Shown here piece after piece: positions 16,914 to 25,171 of a stretch of 64,000 bases of DNA. A program made the position numbers and the translations under genes. Source of the stretch: Undibacterium paludis (GTDB taxonomy: Bacteria; Pseudomonadota; Gammaproteobacteria; Burkholderiales; Burkholderiaceae_D); the NCBI RefSeq assembly GCF_022568815.1, contig NZ_JAKZHX010000010.1:62001-126000 (forward strand), read 5' to 3'. Every line of letters begins with the position of its first letter. Positions within the stretch are counted from its first letter, which is position 1. The notes under the pieces were generated by a model. It was given only the letters and a program-made list of their open reading frames with translations. It had not been told where the DNA came from and did no database searches.

Positions 16914-18551
16914 TCAGGGTCCCGGTATGGCTTTTTCCAATTGCTGTCCATTGCTGTCTTTTGCCAGTTTTTGCAGGGCAGGATAATCAATCTTGCCATT
17001 GGCATTGAATGGCATCTTGCGCAATTCAATCACGTCCTGCGGCACCATATAGGCAGGCAGATGCAAAGTACAGGCCTTGAGTATGTCTCTTGATGATATG
17101 GTAAAACCACAGCCATAGGCAAGCAGCCCCTGCACACTGCCATCGTCCGCCACGGGCCATGGAACAACGGCAACCAGGTCAGAGCCGCCCAGGCGGCGTA
17201 TCACGGCTTCCACTTCCTGGACCTCTACCCGGTAACCGCGAATCTTGACCTGGTTATCGATACGACCGCAATACAGCAAACCAGCATGCACATCGATGCA
17301 AGCCAGGTCACCGGTACGATACCAGCGCTGTGCCAGCCTGCCTTCAAAACGCAGATTGAGAAAGCGCTGACGCGTCAGCTCGGCATTTTCCCAATACGAC
17401 TGGGCCAATTGTGACCCGCCCAGGTACAATTCGCCGATCTCACCATCCGCAACAGGCTGGAATTGCTCATTGAGGATGATGGTTTCCTGCCCCGGCAAAG
17501 GCTGGCCTATGGGAACGACGGGCAAGGCTGCAATACGTGCGTCATCTGCCGGGTAGGGGTAAACGGTAAAGGCGATGGTTGCCTCGGTCGGTCCATAAAG
17601 ATTTTCCACGATGGAATTGGGGGCTGCCGGCCGCCAGTCCTTCACCAGGCTGGTCGGCAGTGCCTCACCACAAAACAGCGTGCACCTCAGGCTGGGCAGC
17701 GTATCCGGGCGCAAGGCGTTATAGCGTTTCAGACAGGCAGCCAGGGAAGGCACGGAAAACCAGTGCGTTAACTCATGTTGCTGCACAAACTTGAGCGGCA
17801 TCATCATCACTTTGGCTGGCACACTGTACAAGCAGGCGCCTGCGCTCAGACTGACAAAAACATCATGCACGGACAAATCAAAGGTAAAGTCAAAAAACTG
17901 CGTGAAACGGTCACCCGGCCCCGGCTGGTATCTGGCAATAATACTGGCGACATAGGTACTGGCATTGTCGTTCGTTACCGCCACCCCTTTGGGCAAACCT
18001 GTACTGCCTGAGGTAAACAGGATATAGGCAACAGGATTGGCTTTCACTGGCAATCCCAGCGTGGCCACGTCTGCGTCGGCCATCTGCCGCCTGAGAATAT
18101 AAGTGTGCTGGCTGGCGCTGGCCGCCCATACCGGCAAGATCTCGGTCTCCGGCATGATCACCGTGAGCGGATCAGGGTAGGCTTGCAACAAGTCTTTGGC
18201 TGCATCCATGGAACGCTCGTCAACGACGATGGATGTGGATGAAGACAATTCCACCATGCGCAAATTCCGCTGCACGGGAAATTTGGCATTCAAGGGCACA
18301 TAGCTCATACCGGCCAGCAAACTGCCGAGCACAGAAGCATAGGCCGTGACACTGCGGTCAACCAGCAGGGCGCAGCGTTGTTTACTGCAATCCTTGTTTT
18401 CACGTGTCAGTGTACGGGTAATCCTGGCAACCCGCAGCAGCAATTCCGCATAGGTGTATACCTGCTCGTCGACCCACAAGGCATTGCTGTTAGCTTGACT
18501 TCTGGCGGCGTCAAGAAAGCCTGCGACCAGTAATTTCCGTTCTTTCTTCAT
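16914..18551 (-). CDS. Stand-alone amino-acid adenylation enzyme (NRPS A domain)
   Basis: Activates a carboxylate, probably an alpha-amino acid, as acyl-AMP and loads it on a carrier protein. The 545-residue protein contains only an A domain: A3 ILFTSGSTGLPKG, A4 FDFTFDLSVHDVF, A5 NLYGPTEATI, A7 WYRTGDLA, A8 RIDNQVKIRGYRVE and A10 NANGKID with the catalytic Lys. The Asp of A4 aligned to GrsA Asp235 is kept, which argues for an amino-acid rather than aryl-acid substrate. There is no condensation or carrier domain. The ATG at 18551 is preceded by GGGGGAGGG; the open frame extends upstream but that part is not A-domain-like. It is the last gene of the operon, 114 bases after the reductase gene. 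The partner carrier is most simply the small ACP encoded at 20815. Confidence 0.9.
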   Translation of the reverse strand: MKKERKLLVAGFLDAARSQANSNALWVDEQVYTYAELLLRVARITRTLTRENKDCSKQRCALLVDRSVTAYASVLGSLLAGMSYVPLNAKFPVQRNLRMVELSSSTSIVVDERSMDAAKDLLQAYPDPLTVIMPETEILPVWAASASQHTYILRRQMADADVATLGLPVKANPVAYILFTSGSTGLPKGVAVTNDNASTYVASIIARYQPGPGDRFTQFFDFTFDLSVHDVFVSLSAGACLYSVPAKVMMMPLKFVQQHELTHWFSVPSLAACLKRYNALRPDTLPSLRCTLFCGEALPTSLVKDWRPAAPNSIVENLYGPTEATIAFTVYPYPADDARIAALPVVPIGQPLPGQETIILNEQFQPVADGEIGELYLGGSQLAQSYWENAELTRQRFLNLRFEGRLAQRWYRTGDLACIDVHAGLLYCGRIDNQVKIRGYRVEVQEVEAVIRRLGGSDLVAVVPWPVADDGSVQGLLAYGCGFTISSRDILKACTLHLPAYMVPQDVIELRKMPFNANGKIDYPALQKLAKDSNGQQLEKAIPGP

Positions 18552-18665
18552 ATAAAACCCTCCCCCTGGCCATTGCCAAGGCCATAGTTCTCTAGCATGG
18601 ACATCGTTGCAGCAATACCCTGTCACCAATCCGGACAGGGCATCCCCATCATCACCCGGGAGAAA

Positions 18666-20735
18666 TCAGTTCACGCTCAATGCATCCGCAGACTGGTGCT
18701 GATGCTGCGCGACGAATTGCCTGATCATGGTCGCCAGGTCTTCATCATAAAAATGCGAGAAGTGGTCACCATTTTCATCAAAAGACAATACGCCCTGCTT
18801 CAGACCAGCGACCAGGAAGCGCCCGACATCCGCATGGGTGACCAGGTCTTTGCCGCCGACATGCACCAGTACCGGATGCGGGATATCCGCCGTCCAGGCG
18901 TCGTCCCTTTCATTGAACAGGCCATTCATCATATTGGCGTAGCGGAACAGCGACTCCGGGGTACGGAAAGGCACGCTGGTCATATACAGCAGGAAAGGAT
19001 CGGTACTGGTCAGGATGGTCGAAATCATCTTGCGGTCTTCACCATCTTCCGACGTGGCATGGGCGCCATAAATCAGGTCGCAATACTTTTGGGCAAAGCG
19101 GTAGTTGGCCGCAATCTTGGGGAAGAGCGCGCGTATGTTCTTTTCAAAATCGGTGATCATGATCTTGTCAGAGGCTGGCAGGGAGACCCCGCCATTGAGC
19201 AATACCGCAGACGAAATACGTTCGGGGAAAGCAGCCATGCTGCGCAGGCAAACCTGGGCGCCGCTGCTCCAGCCGGCAATGGCCGCTTTGGCTATGCCAA
19301 AGTGATCGAGTATCGCCACCATGTCTGTTGCATGGGTCAGCGAGTGGCATTTTTCCAGGTCAAAGTCGTGGGTAATGGCAGGTACCCAGCGGCTTTCCCA
19401 GGTAATGACGTGAAACTGGTCAGACAGACGTTGTGCCAGCGGGAACATAAAGTCGGATGGCATGCCATAAGCATTGGCCAGCACCAGCGCGGGCTTGTCG
19501 CTGCTGCCCAGGGTCAGCACACACAACTCCGTGCCGTCATTCGCTGTAACTTGTGTGCGGTTGAAGGTTGTGCCGTTCTTTTGTTCATCAAGCTCTTTGA
19601 TAAAGGCTGTCAGGTAAGTGCCATAATCAGCCCAGCTCAAGCCCACATGCCTGGGCAGGCTACGGGCAAAGTTCTTGATGGTGCGGTAGTAGCCGCCATA
19701 AAACACCGTGCGCCTGTCAAACAGTTCTTCTATCGCGGTAGCCGGTGTATCGCGTTCAGGGACGAAATTGATGCTTTTCATGCCAAGTGCAGTATCAATT
19801 TTTTCCAGCATGGTCTTGACATTGAGGTCACTGGAATTGGTCAGGTGGTAGACCTTCTGGTCGCCAAAGCCAATATTGCTGAGGTAGATCATGTCGAACA
19901 CGCATTGATCAACCGGCACCAGATTACCGGCAGCAGACAGATCGCCGATCAGGCGCAAAGGTGTCTGCAATTTGCTCAGAGTATCACGCAAACGATACAT
20001 TTCCTGTGTCAGGCCGTAGATGCCAAAGCGCGTACCACCACTGCGACGTGAAGCCAGCGGCCCCATGATGATGGCGGGACGCAGGATGCGGTAATCGAGC
20101 CCGTTGGCATCGCAGTACCTGGCAACCTCATGCTCGCCTTCGTTCTTGCTACTCTCGTAGAAATTGTTGTAATCGATATCGACGGCATGCAGGCTCTCAG
20201 GTATTTCCCCGGCCATGCGACCCGACGTGTAGGCAGTAGAAATGTGCAGGTAATGTTTGCAATGGACACGGCGTGCCAGGTCCATTACATTCTGTGTGCC
20301 ATTGATGTTGTGGTGGTAGATTTCTTCCTTGTGGCGATCTTCAAATTTCAGGCTGGCTGCACAGTGCCAGAATTCGCTGATGCCTGCAGCCATGAGTTTT
20401 TCCAGATCGCTTTTACTGATCGCGCACATGGTCTCGGTCATGTCACCGAGTATGTATTCCAGCTTGCTGTCGATGTCAGCCTTGGGAATGGGCTGGTTAT
20501 AAGCCGAGGCACATACTGCCAGCGCCTCGTGCACGCGCTGCCTGGCATGCTCTTGCGATTCCCCCCTGACCAATACATAAATCTTGCCGCTCTGGCGCAA
20601 ACGCCAGAACAGGAAATTACTGCCGAGAAAACCGGTAGCGCCGGTCAGGACGATATTTTTTGTCTCGTTGCGGTAACGCTTGGTCAGTTCCAGCAAGTCG
20701 CCATAGCGATAGTCATTCAGTTGGTGTTCCATCAT
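18666..20735 (-). CDS. Thioester reductase fused to an alpha/beta hydrolase
   Basis: Two-domain enzyme of 689 residues. Residues 20-390 form an extended SDR thioester-reductase domain (NAD_binding_4): LTGATGFLGSNFLFWRL as nucleotide site and Tyr-x3-Lys in FYESSKNEGEH as catalytic pair. Residues 430-689 form an alpha/beta hydrolase with LANAYGMPSDF, the nucleophile in GWSSGAQ, the acid in GGKDLVTHAD and His in GDHFSHF, so the triad looks complete. TR domains release carrier-bound acyl chains as aldehydes or alcohols; the hydrolase could act on the thioester or the released product. This fusion is not one I recognise from standard NRPS release modules. AAGGAA precedes the ATG at 20735. The carrier gene lies 79 bases upstream. 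Confidence 0.88.
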   Translation of the reverse strand: MMEHQLNDYRYGDLLELTKRYRNETKNIVLTGATGFLGSNFLFWRLRQSGKIYVLVRGESQEHARQRVHEALAVCASAYNQPIPKADIDSKLEYILGDMTETMCAISKSDLEKLMAAGISEFWHCAASLKFEDRHKEEIYHHNINGTQNVMDLARRVHCKHYLHISTAYTSGRMAGEIPESLHAVDIDYNNFYESSKNEGEHEVARYCDANGLDYRILRPAIIMGPLASRRSGGTRFGIYGLTQEMYRLRDTLSKLQTPLRLIGDLSAAGNLVPVDQCVFDMIYLSNIGFGDQKVYHLTNSSDLNVKTMLEKIDTALGMKSINFVPERDTPATAIEELFDRRTVFYGGYYRTIKNFARSLPRHVGLSWADYGTYLTAFIKELDEQKNGTTFNRTQVTANDGTELCVLTLGSSDKPALVLANAYGMPSDFMFPLAQRLSDQFHVITWESRWVPAITHDFDLEKCHSLTHATDMVAILDHFGIAKAAIAGWSSGAQVCLRSMAAFPERISSAVLLNGGVSLPASDKIMITDFEKNIRALFPKIAANYRFAQKYCDLIYGAHATSEDGEDRKMISTILTSTDPFLLYMTSVPFRTPESLFRYANMMNGLFNERDDAWTADIPHPVLVHVGGKDLVTHADVGRFLVAGLKQGVLSFDENGDHFSHFYDEDLATMIRQFVAQHQHQSADALSVN

Positions 20736-20753
20736 GGTTTCCTTAATTTTCTT

Positions 20754-20783
20754 GTGTTGTATCTTATGTTGTATCTTGCATTG
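20754..20783. repeat. Short tandem repeat in the ACP-reductase intergenic gap
   Basis: TGTTGTATCTTA is followed at once by TGTTGTATCTTG and a decayed third copy (CATTGTCTTTTG). Unit about 12 bp. It lies just upstream of the reductase ribosome-binding site and may reflect slippage. Confidence 0.5.
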
Positions 20784-20814
20784 TCTTTTGTGATGCCGGC
20801 AGTGCCACTGCAAC

Positions 20815-21060
20815 TTATTGCAGGTAATGCAGTTGCACCCTGTCCAGCGTCCTGACCTTGTCGAGCACAGTGTCGTCGACCACGACTTCCCTGCCGCTGA
20901 TTTCTTCGATAATGAGCACGTATTCCACAAAACTCAGGGAATCGACGACGTCGTTTTCGATCAGGTCAAGATCAAGTGGAATATCGTTCAGGTATTTTTT
21001 CTTCGACAGCAGCCACTGTTTGATTTCATTGATCTTGTCAAGACTGATAAGCGGGTTCAA
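20815..21060 (-). CDS. Acyl/peptidyl carrier protein
   Basis: Small carrier protein of 81 residues. The phosphopantetheine site is Ser in NDVVDSLSFVEYVLIIEEISG (the DSL motif at about residue 41), with the acidic helix II-III region typical of ACPs. The gene overlaps the 3' end of the upstream diiron-oxygenase gene by 23 bases and is followed by the thioester reductase gene, so it is the natural tether on which the adenylated substrate is oxidised and then reductively released. It is a discrete protein rather than a domain of an NRPS. Confidence 0.9.
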   Translation of the reverse strand: MNPLISLDKINEIKQWLLSKKKYLNDIPLDLDLIENDVVDSLSFVEYVLIIEEISGREVVVDDTVLDKVRTLDRVQLHYLQ

Positions 21061-21934
21061 AACTTGTCTCCTCTTTTAATAAATGGGTATCTGCCAGCAG
21101 CGCCAGGACTTTTTTCAGCAACTCGCGTGAATGAAATTCTTGCCGGTTGCGGTCACTGAGCAAGGCGCTGCGGACTGCCATGCCGCTGGCAAAGCCAGCG
21201 TCGCGGTACATGGCCGGGTTGTACAGGGATTCGATGGTGACCTGCACGTATTTGCGCAAATGGGTCGAGACCTGCTGCAGCACTTCTGGTGCATAGTCGG
21301 TCGTGATGCCATCGGCGAGCCTGGCCAACAATGCACGGCCAAACGTGATATGACGCGATTCGTCATTACGATGCGCTTCATTGATTTCGCGTATGAAGGG
21401 GTGGACACGCTCATCAAGAGCAATTTTCAGGTTGTAGTAATGGCCGACTTCTTCGAAGATGAAAATCTGCGCAAAGCGCACCAGAACGGCCAGTCTGGGA
21501 TCAAGCTTGAGCTCGGTCAGCTGCAGCTTCTTGTTGCCGTAAATCTTGCCTGCATAGTTTTCACAGAATTTGGCGAAGTACCACATGTGCTGGTTTTCTT
21601 CGTCGATGAAGTGATGCAGGTAGTCATTGGCCTCTTTCAGCAAGGGTGTATGCAAGAGTTCAGCCACGCCTGCAATCAGTTCCTGCTCCCCGGTCACATT
21701 CAGGCTGAAAAGATTAATGCATTCCCATTTGCTCAGCAGCTTGCGCTGCTGTTCACTGGCCTGTTCATAATAGGGTGTGCCATAAATCGTCAGCAATTCA
21801 GGGCTGACCCACCAGTCGCTTTCGCTGATGTCGTCCACCCAGTCAAAGCGGGTGAAGCTGAATACATGACGTTCACGGGATAACTGCACCAGTTTGGCGA
21901 TGCGGTCGGTATACATGTTTGGGGCCATGCTCAT
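21038..21934 (-). CDS. AurF-type diiron N-oxygenase
   Basis: Member of the AurF/CmlI family (PF11583) of non-haem diiron enzymes that oxidise amines to hydroxylamine, nitroso or nitro groups. The 298-residue protein keeps the ligand pattern: Glu in GEQE, ExxH in DEENQHMWYF, Glu in IFEEVGHYY, and His-x3-Glu-x2-His in HRNDESRHI. The ATG at 21934 has GGAG 10 bases upstream; a TTG 24 bases further up is less likely. It is the first gene of the operon. In the known mgo (Pseudomonas) and ham (Burkholderia) pathways an AurF homologue works with an A-T-TR synthetase to make diazeniumdiolate signals; here A, T and TR are separate genes. The substrate is unknown. Confidence 0.85.
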   Translation of the reverse strand: MSMAPNMYTDRIAKLVQLSRERHVFSFTRFDWVDDISESDWWVSPELLTIYGTPYYEQASEQQRKLLSKWECINLFSLNVTGEQELIAGVAELLHTPLLKEANDYLHHFIDEENQHMWYFAKFCENYAGKIYGNKKLQLTELKLDPRLAVLVRFAQIFIFEEVGHYYNLKIALDERVHPFIREINEAHRNDESRHITFGRALLARLADGITTDYAPEVLQQVSTHLRKYVQVTIESLYNPAMYRDAGFASGMAVRSALLSDRNRQEFHSRELLKKVLALLADTHLLKEETSFEPAYQS

Positions 21935-22427
21935 CGTTTGATGTCTCCATTGATGCAAGTCAATGCGTTAAAATTCAGTCTTGTCATTTTGAAATGTCGC
22001 TTTAACTACATTAATGAAAGTCCGACAACACCGTCTATGAGATTTGGTAGAATTTTTAATCTAAGTTTCTGGCACAAAATTTGATTTTCAGAAACTTTCT
22101 GTATGCTGAAAAAGCAGGAAAAATGATCTGTCTCAGACACAGACAGCAACGAGGGCCATCGCCATGGGACCGTTTCATGTGCACAAGCAAAAACCTGAGC
22201 AGTCAAACAGGATGACGCCTTGATAGTGGTAAAAAAAGCACACTCGTCCTAAAAACATCATGCACCATGCGCAATACAGGAATGATGTATTTCCTGCCGG
22301 CATCATCAAAAAATTTACTTTACATTAATGTTTTTAAGCAGGACCAGCCTGGGGTGAGCTAGAATCACTGATCTGTTTTTTTACAAGCCTGCCGCGAAGC
22401 ACACCCGCTTACCCAGTTTGCAGAGTG
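21935..22427. other. 493-bp AT-rich divergent intergenic region
   Basis: Lies between the diiron-oxygenase operon (minus) and the ECF sigma gene (plus), so it should hold two promoters. It contains a perfect 9-bp inverted repeat at 22063-22097 listed separately and several T/A-rich stretches. No convincing coding region was seen; the longest frames lack ribosome-binding sites. Confidence 0.6.
22063..22097. promoter_or_regulatory. 9-bp inverted repeat upstream of the diiron-oxygenase operon
   Basis: AAGTTTCTG at 22063-22071 and its exact complement CAGAAACTT at 22089-22097, separated by 17 AT-rich bases. Position is about 130 bases upstream of the operon start. It could bind a dimeric regulator of the biosynthetic operon; which one is unknown. 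Confidence 0.4.
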
Positions 22428-23717
22428 ATGAATTCAAACAACGAAATAAATCAGCACATCAGGCATGTCTATCAGCAAGAGTCGCGCCGGGTGTTCGCAA
22501 CACTGGTGCATCTGCTGGGGGATTTTGACCAGGCGGAAGAAGCCCTGCATGAAGCCTTCAAGGCAGCGCTTGAACAGTGGCCATCCAAGGGACTGCCTGA
22601 CAATCACTACACCTGGCTGGTGTCCGCCGGGCGCTTCAAGGCCATAGACCATCTACGCAGGCAAAAGCGCTTTGACCCGCTTGACGAGCATATTGATACG
22701 CTTGAATCACTGGTCGATGAGAACGTCACAACAGATGACGCTATCCTCATGGAGGACGACAGGTTGCGTCTGATCTTCACCTGCTGCCATCCGGCACTGG
22801 CCGCCGATGCCCAGGTCGCCCTGACTTTGCGCGAAGTCTGCGGGCTCAATACCGAAGAGATTGCCCATGCCTTCCTGATACCTGCCCCTACCCTGGCGCA
22901 ACGCATCGTCAGGGCCAAGGCAAAAATACGTGATGCAAGAATACCCTACCAGGTCCCCGCTAAAGAAGAATTGCCAGCGCGTCTGCACAGCGTGCTCAAG
23001 GTGATTTACCTGGTCTTTAACGAAGGCTATTCCAGCTCGGCAGGACAGGCGGCTTTGCGGCACGATCTCGCCGCTGAAGCAATCAGGCTGACACAATTGC
23101 TGCAACAATTATTGCCGGAGCCTGAAGTGACAGGCTTGCTGGCGCTGATGTTGCTGCATGAATCGCGCCGCCCGGCGCGTACCAGTGCAGCAGGTGAACT
23201 GATTTCGCTGGAACAGCAAGACCGTCAGCTTTGGGACCAGGCACTGATACAACAAGGCTCGGCCATGGTGGAAAGCGCCCTGCGCTCGGGCCGCTTTGCC
23301 GCCTATACCCTGCAGGCAGCCATCTCTGCCGTCCATGCCGAAGCAGCAACTTATGCCGCCACTGACTGGCCACAAATTGTCGGCCTGTATGACGCACTGT
23401 TGAGGATAGAACCAAGCCCGGTCATTGAATTGAACCGGGCAATTGCCATCTCCATGTGCGATGGCGGTTTGCAGCACGGCTTGCGACTCATTGATGTCTT
23501 GCTGGAAAAAGAAGAGATGCAGGGCTACCATCTTGCCCATGCCGCCAGGGCTGATCTATGCAGACGCAGCAATAATTTACTACAGGCAAAATTGTCTTAT
23601 GAACGCGCCCTGGGCCTGTGTAAACAAGAACCGGAGCAGCGGTTCATGGAACGTAAGCTGGCTGAGTTGAATGCCGAATTAAAGACCAAATTAAAGACCG
23701 GATTAAAGACCGAATAA
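22428..23717 (+). CDS. ECF sigma factor, ECF42/SigJ-like with C-terminal DUF6596 region
   Basis: Extracytoplasmic-function sigma factor of about 429 residues. The N-terminal third has region 2 (ESRRVFATLVHLLGDFDQAEEALHEAF, then RFKAIDHLRRQKR) and region 4 (LTLREVCGLNTEEIAHAFLIPAPTLAQRIVRAKAKIRDA). The remaining 240 residues form the helical TPR-like extension (LHSVLKVIYLVFNEGYSSSAGQ; LYDALLRIEPSPVIELNRAIA) that marks the ECF42 group, which lacks anti-sigma factors and is encoded beside DGPF/YCII proteins. The next operon carries exactly such a gene. The C-terminus ends in a near-repeat (KTKLKTGLKTE). Start taken as ATG 22428; the GTG directly before it is equally possible. Confidence 0.9.
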   Translation: MNSNNEINQHIRHVYQQESRRVFATLVHLLGDFDQAEEALHEAFKAALEQWPSKGLPDNHYTWLVSAGRFKAIDHLRRQKRFDPLDEHIDTLESLVDENVTTDDAILMEDDRLRLIFTCCHPALAADAQVALTLREVCGLNTEEIAHAFLIPAPTLAQRIVRAKAKIRDARIPYQVPAKEELPARLHSVLKVIYLVFNEGYSSSAGQAALRHDLAAEAIRLTQLLQQLLPEPEVTGLLALMLLHESRRPARTSAAGELISLEQQDRQLWDQALIQQGSAMVESALRSGRFAAYTLQAAISAVHAEAATYAATDWPQIVGLYDALLRIEPSPVIELNRAIAISMCDGGLQHGLRLIDVLLEKEEMQGYHLAHAARADLCRRSNNLLQAKLSYERALGLCKQEPEQRFMERKLAELNAELKTKLKTGLKTE

Positions 23718-23755
23718 AAGATTTTTGAATTTTTTTAAAAATATTTTTGACGTCA

Positions 23756-23784
23756 TGTCGATTTGTTGTCTGGCCATTCGACTA
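23756..23784 (+). promoter_or_regulatory. ECF42-type promoter for the VOC/YCII operon
   Basis: TGTCGA at 23756-23761 and CGACTA at 23779-23784 with 17 bases between. As I recall the published ECF42 target motif is TGTCGA in the -35 region and CGA in the -10 region, so this fits a promoter read by the sigma factor encoded just upstream. The first gene starts 63 bases downstream. Confidence 0.65.
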
Positions 23785-23846
23785 TGGGATGTGGAGATGA
23801 TAAACGCCACTAACCTGTTACATAAAATCAACCGAAAGGAAATACC

Positions 23847-24269
23847 ATGCTGCATCCTATCCCTTACCTGGCTTTTGACGGTAACACCAAAGAAGCCATG
23901 CGTTTTTATGAAAGAACCCTGGGCGGCAAGATCACCATCATGATGAGCGGCGCAGAATCGCCCATGGCGGCGATGATACCGGCAGAATCTGCCCACCGCA
24001 TCCTGCATGCCCGTCTGGAATTGCCTGGCGGCGGACTGATTTTCGCTGGCGACTGCCCACAACAGCAAGCCTATGAAGGCATCAAGGGTGTGTCTTTCAC
24101 GCTCAACTATGACACGGTGGAAGAAGCCCAGAAGATATTCAATGCACTGGCCGATGGCGGGCAGATCACCATGCCCATGCAGGGTGCATTCTGGGCCAAG
24201 AGCTGGGGCATGCTGGTCGACAAATATGGCACACCCTGGATCATCAATGGTGAACCTCTTCCGGTTTAA
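23847..24269 (+). CDS. VOC-family protein, PhnB/glyoxalase type
   Basis: Small vicinal-oxygen-chelate fold protein, 140 residues. MLHPIPYLAFDGNTKEAMRFYERTLGGKITIMM and the C-terminal AFWAKSWGMLVDKYGTPWIINGE are typical of the PhnB-like (3-demethylubiquinone-9 methyltransferase-like) VOC group, whose chemical roles are mostly unknown. AAAGGA precedes the ATG. It is the first gene of a four-gene operon (VOC, YCII, VOC, VOC) behind the ECF42-type promoter, so it belongs to the regulon of the adjacent sigma factor. Confidence 0.85.
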   Translation: MLHPIPYLAFDGNTKEAMRFYERTLGGKITIMMSGAESPMAAMIPAESAHRILHARLELPGGGLIFAGDCPQQQAYEGIKGVSFTLNYDTVEEAQKIFNALADGGQITMPMQGAFWAKSWGMLVDKYGTPWIINGEPLPV

Positions 24270-24306
24270 TATTGACCAATATTGACCAATATTGACCAAT
24301 ATTGAC
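24268..24306 (+). repeat. Tandem 10-bp repeat, four copies
   Basis: AATATTGACC is repeated at 24268, 24278 and 24288 and a fourth copy (AATATTGAC) starts at 24298. The first copy includes the stop codon of the VOC gene. The 10-bp period puts every copy on nearly the same DNA face. No ribosome site lies inside it. Confidence 0.9.
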
Positions 24307-24335
24307 ATCAACATTCAAGTCCGCCTGGAGCCAAC

Positions 24336-24698
24336 ATGAAATACCTTTGCCTGGTTTATCTCGACAATGAACACTGGAATGCCTGCCCCGATGAAAAGTG
24401 CGCCGCCTATGCCCAGGGTCTGATGGACAGCGGTCACATGCTGGCAGCAGAACCCCTGCACCCGGTGCACACGGCCACCACCGTCAGGGTCAGGAACGGG
24501 CAATTGTCGGTCACCGACGGACCCTTTGCCGAAACCAAGGAATTGCTGGCCGGCTTTTACCTGATCGATGCGCGAGATTTGAATGAAGCCATACACCTGG
24601 CTTCAAAAATCCCGCCCGCCCAGCATGGCAGCATAGAAGTGCGCCCCGTACGCACGCTGGACCTGCCTGCGACGGCGGCAATTCCAAGCGCACATTAA
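24336..24698 (+). CDS. YCII-related (DGPF-motif) protein
   Basis: Protein of 120 residues in the YCII/DGPF family, a ferredoxin-like fold with no settled enzymatic role. It begins MKYLCLVYLDNEHW and holds the name-giving motif in LSVTDGPFAETKELLAGFYLID at about residue 60, followed by the helix DLNEAIHLASKIP. Proteins of this kind are the constant genomic partners of ECF42 sigma factors and members of their regulon. It lies second in the operon, after the 10-bp tandem repeat and 12 bases before the next VOC gene. Confidence 0.9.
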   Translation: MKYLCLVYLDNEHWNACPDEKCAAYAQGLMDSGHMLAAEPLHPVHTATTVRVRNGQLSVTDGPFAETKELLAGFYLIDARDLNEAIHLASKIPPAQHGSIEVRPVRTLDLPATAAIPSAH

Positions 24699-24709
24699 AG
24701 GATGACAAC

Positions 24710-25099
24710 ATGCACAAGCAAATCTTTGTAAACCTGCCCGTGAAAGACCTGGCCCGCTCCAAACAATTCTGGAGCAGCCTTGGTTACAGCTTTGACCCCA
24801 AATTTTCCAGTGACAAGGCCGCCTGTATCATCTTCAGTGAAAACATCCTGGTCATGTTGCTGGTTGAGGAGCTGTTTGCCAGTTTCGCCCACAAACCTGT
24901 CTGTGACGCCCATGAGCGTGTCGAGGTCCTGCATGCCGTCTCTTGTGACAACCGTGAACATGTGGACAGCCTGATCGCCAAAGCCAGGGCCGCAGGCGCC
25001 ACCGTGCCTGATGAAGCAGAAGACCACGGTTTCATGTACGCACAGGGTTTCTATGACATTGATGGCCATGGCTGGAATTGCTGTGCGATGACACCTTAA
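24710..25099 (+). CDS. VOC-family protein (first of a tandem pair)
   Basis: Glyoxalase/bleomycin-resistance-fold protein, 129 residues. It opens MHKQIFVNLPVKDLARSKQFWSSLGYSF and contains the second half-motif DIDGHGWN near the C-terminus, as in the YaeR-like/lactoylglutathione-lyase-related group with metal-binding residues provided by two beta-alpha-beta-beta-beta units. It is about 75 percent identical by eye to the next gene. Compared with that copy the end is shorter and reads ...GWNCCAMTP instead of ...GWELVHM, losing the Glu that usually ligates the metal, so the two copies may have diverged in function. Confidence 0.85.
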   Translation: MHKQIFVNLPVKDLARSKQFWSSLGYSFDPKFSSDKAACIIFSENILVMLLVEELFASFAHKPVCDAHERVEVLHAVSCDNREHVDSLIAKARAAGATVPDEAEDHGFMYAQGFYDIDGHGWNCCAMTP

Positions 25100-25171
25100 G
25101 CCCAATGCCAATAAGGCGGCACAATGCGCTGCCCCCACCCCTACCAGTACAACAAATTAAAGGAAGACAAC

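Noticed and set aside
18597..20051. 484-codon plus-strand frame opposite the thioester reductase
   Set aside because: No start context, no domain pattern; its length comes from the codon bias of the real minus-strand gene.
22006..22206. 66-codon minus-strand frame in the gap before the ECF sigma gene
   Set aside because: No ribosome site and no conservation-like pattern; it covers the inverted repeat and promoter region.
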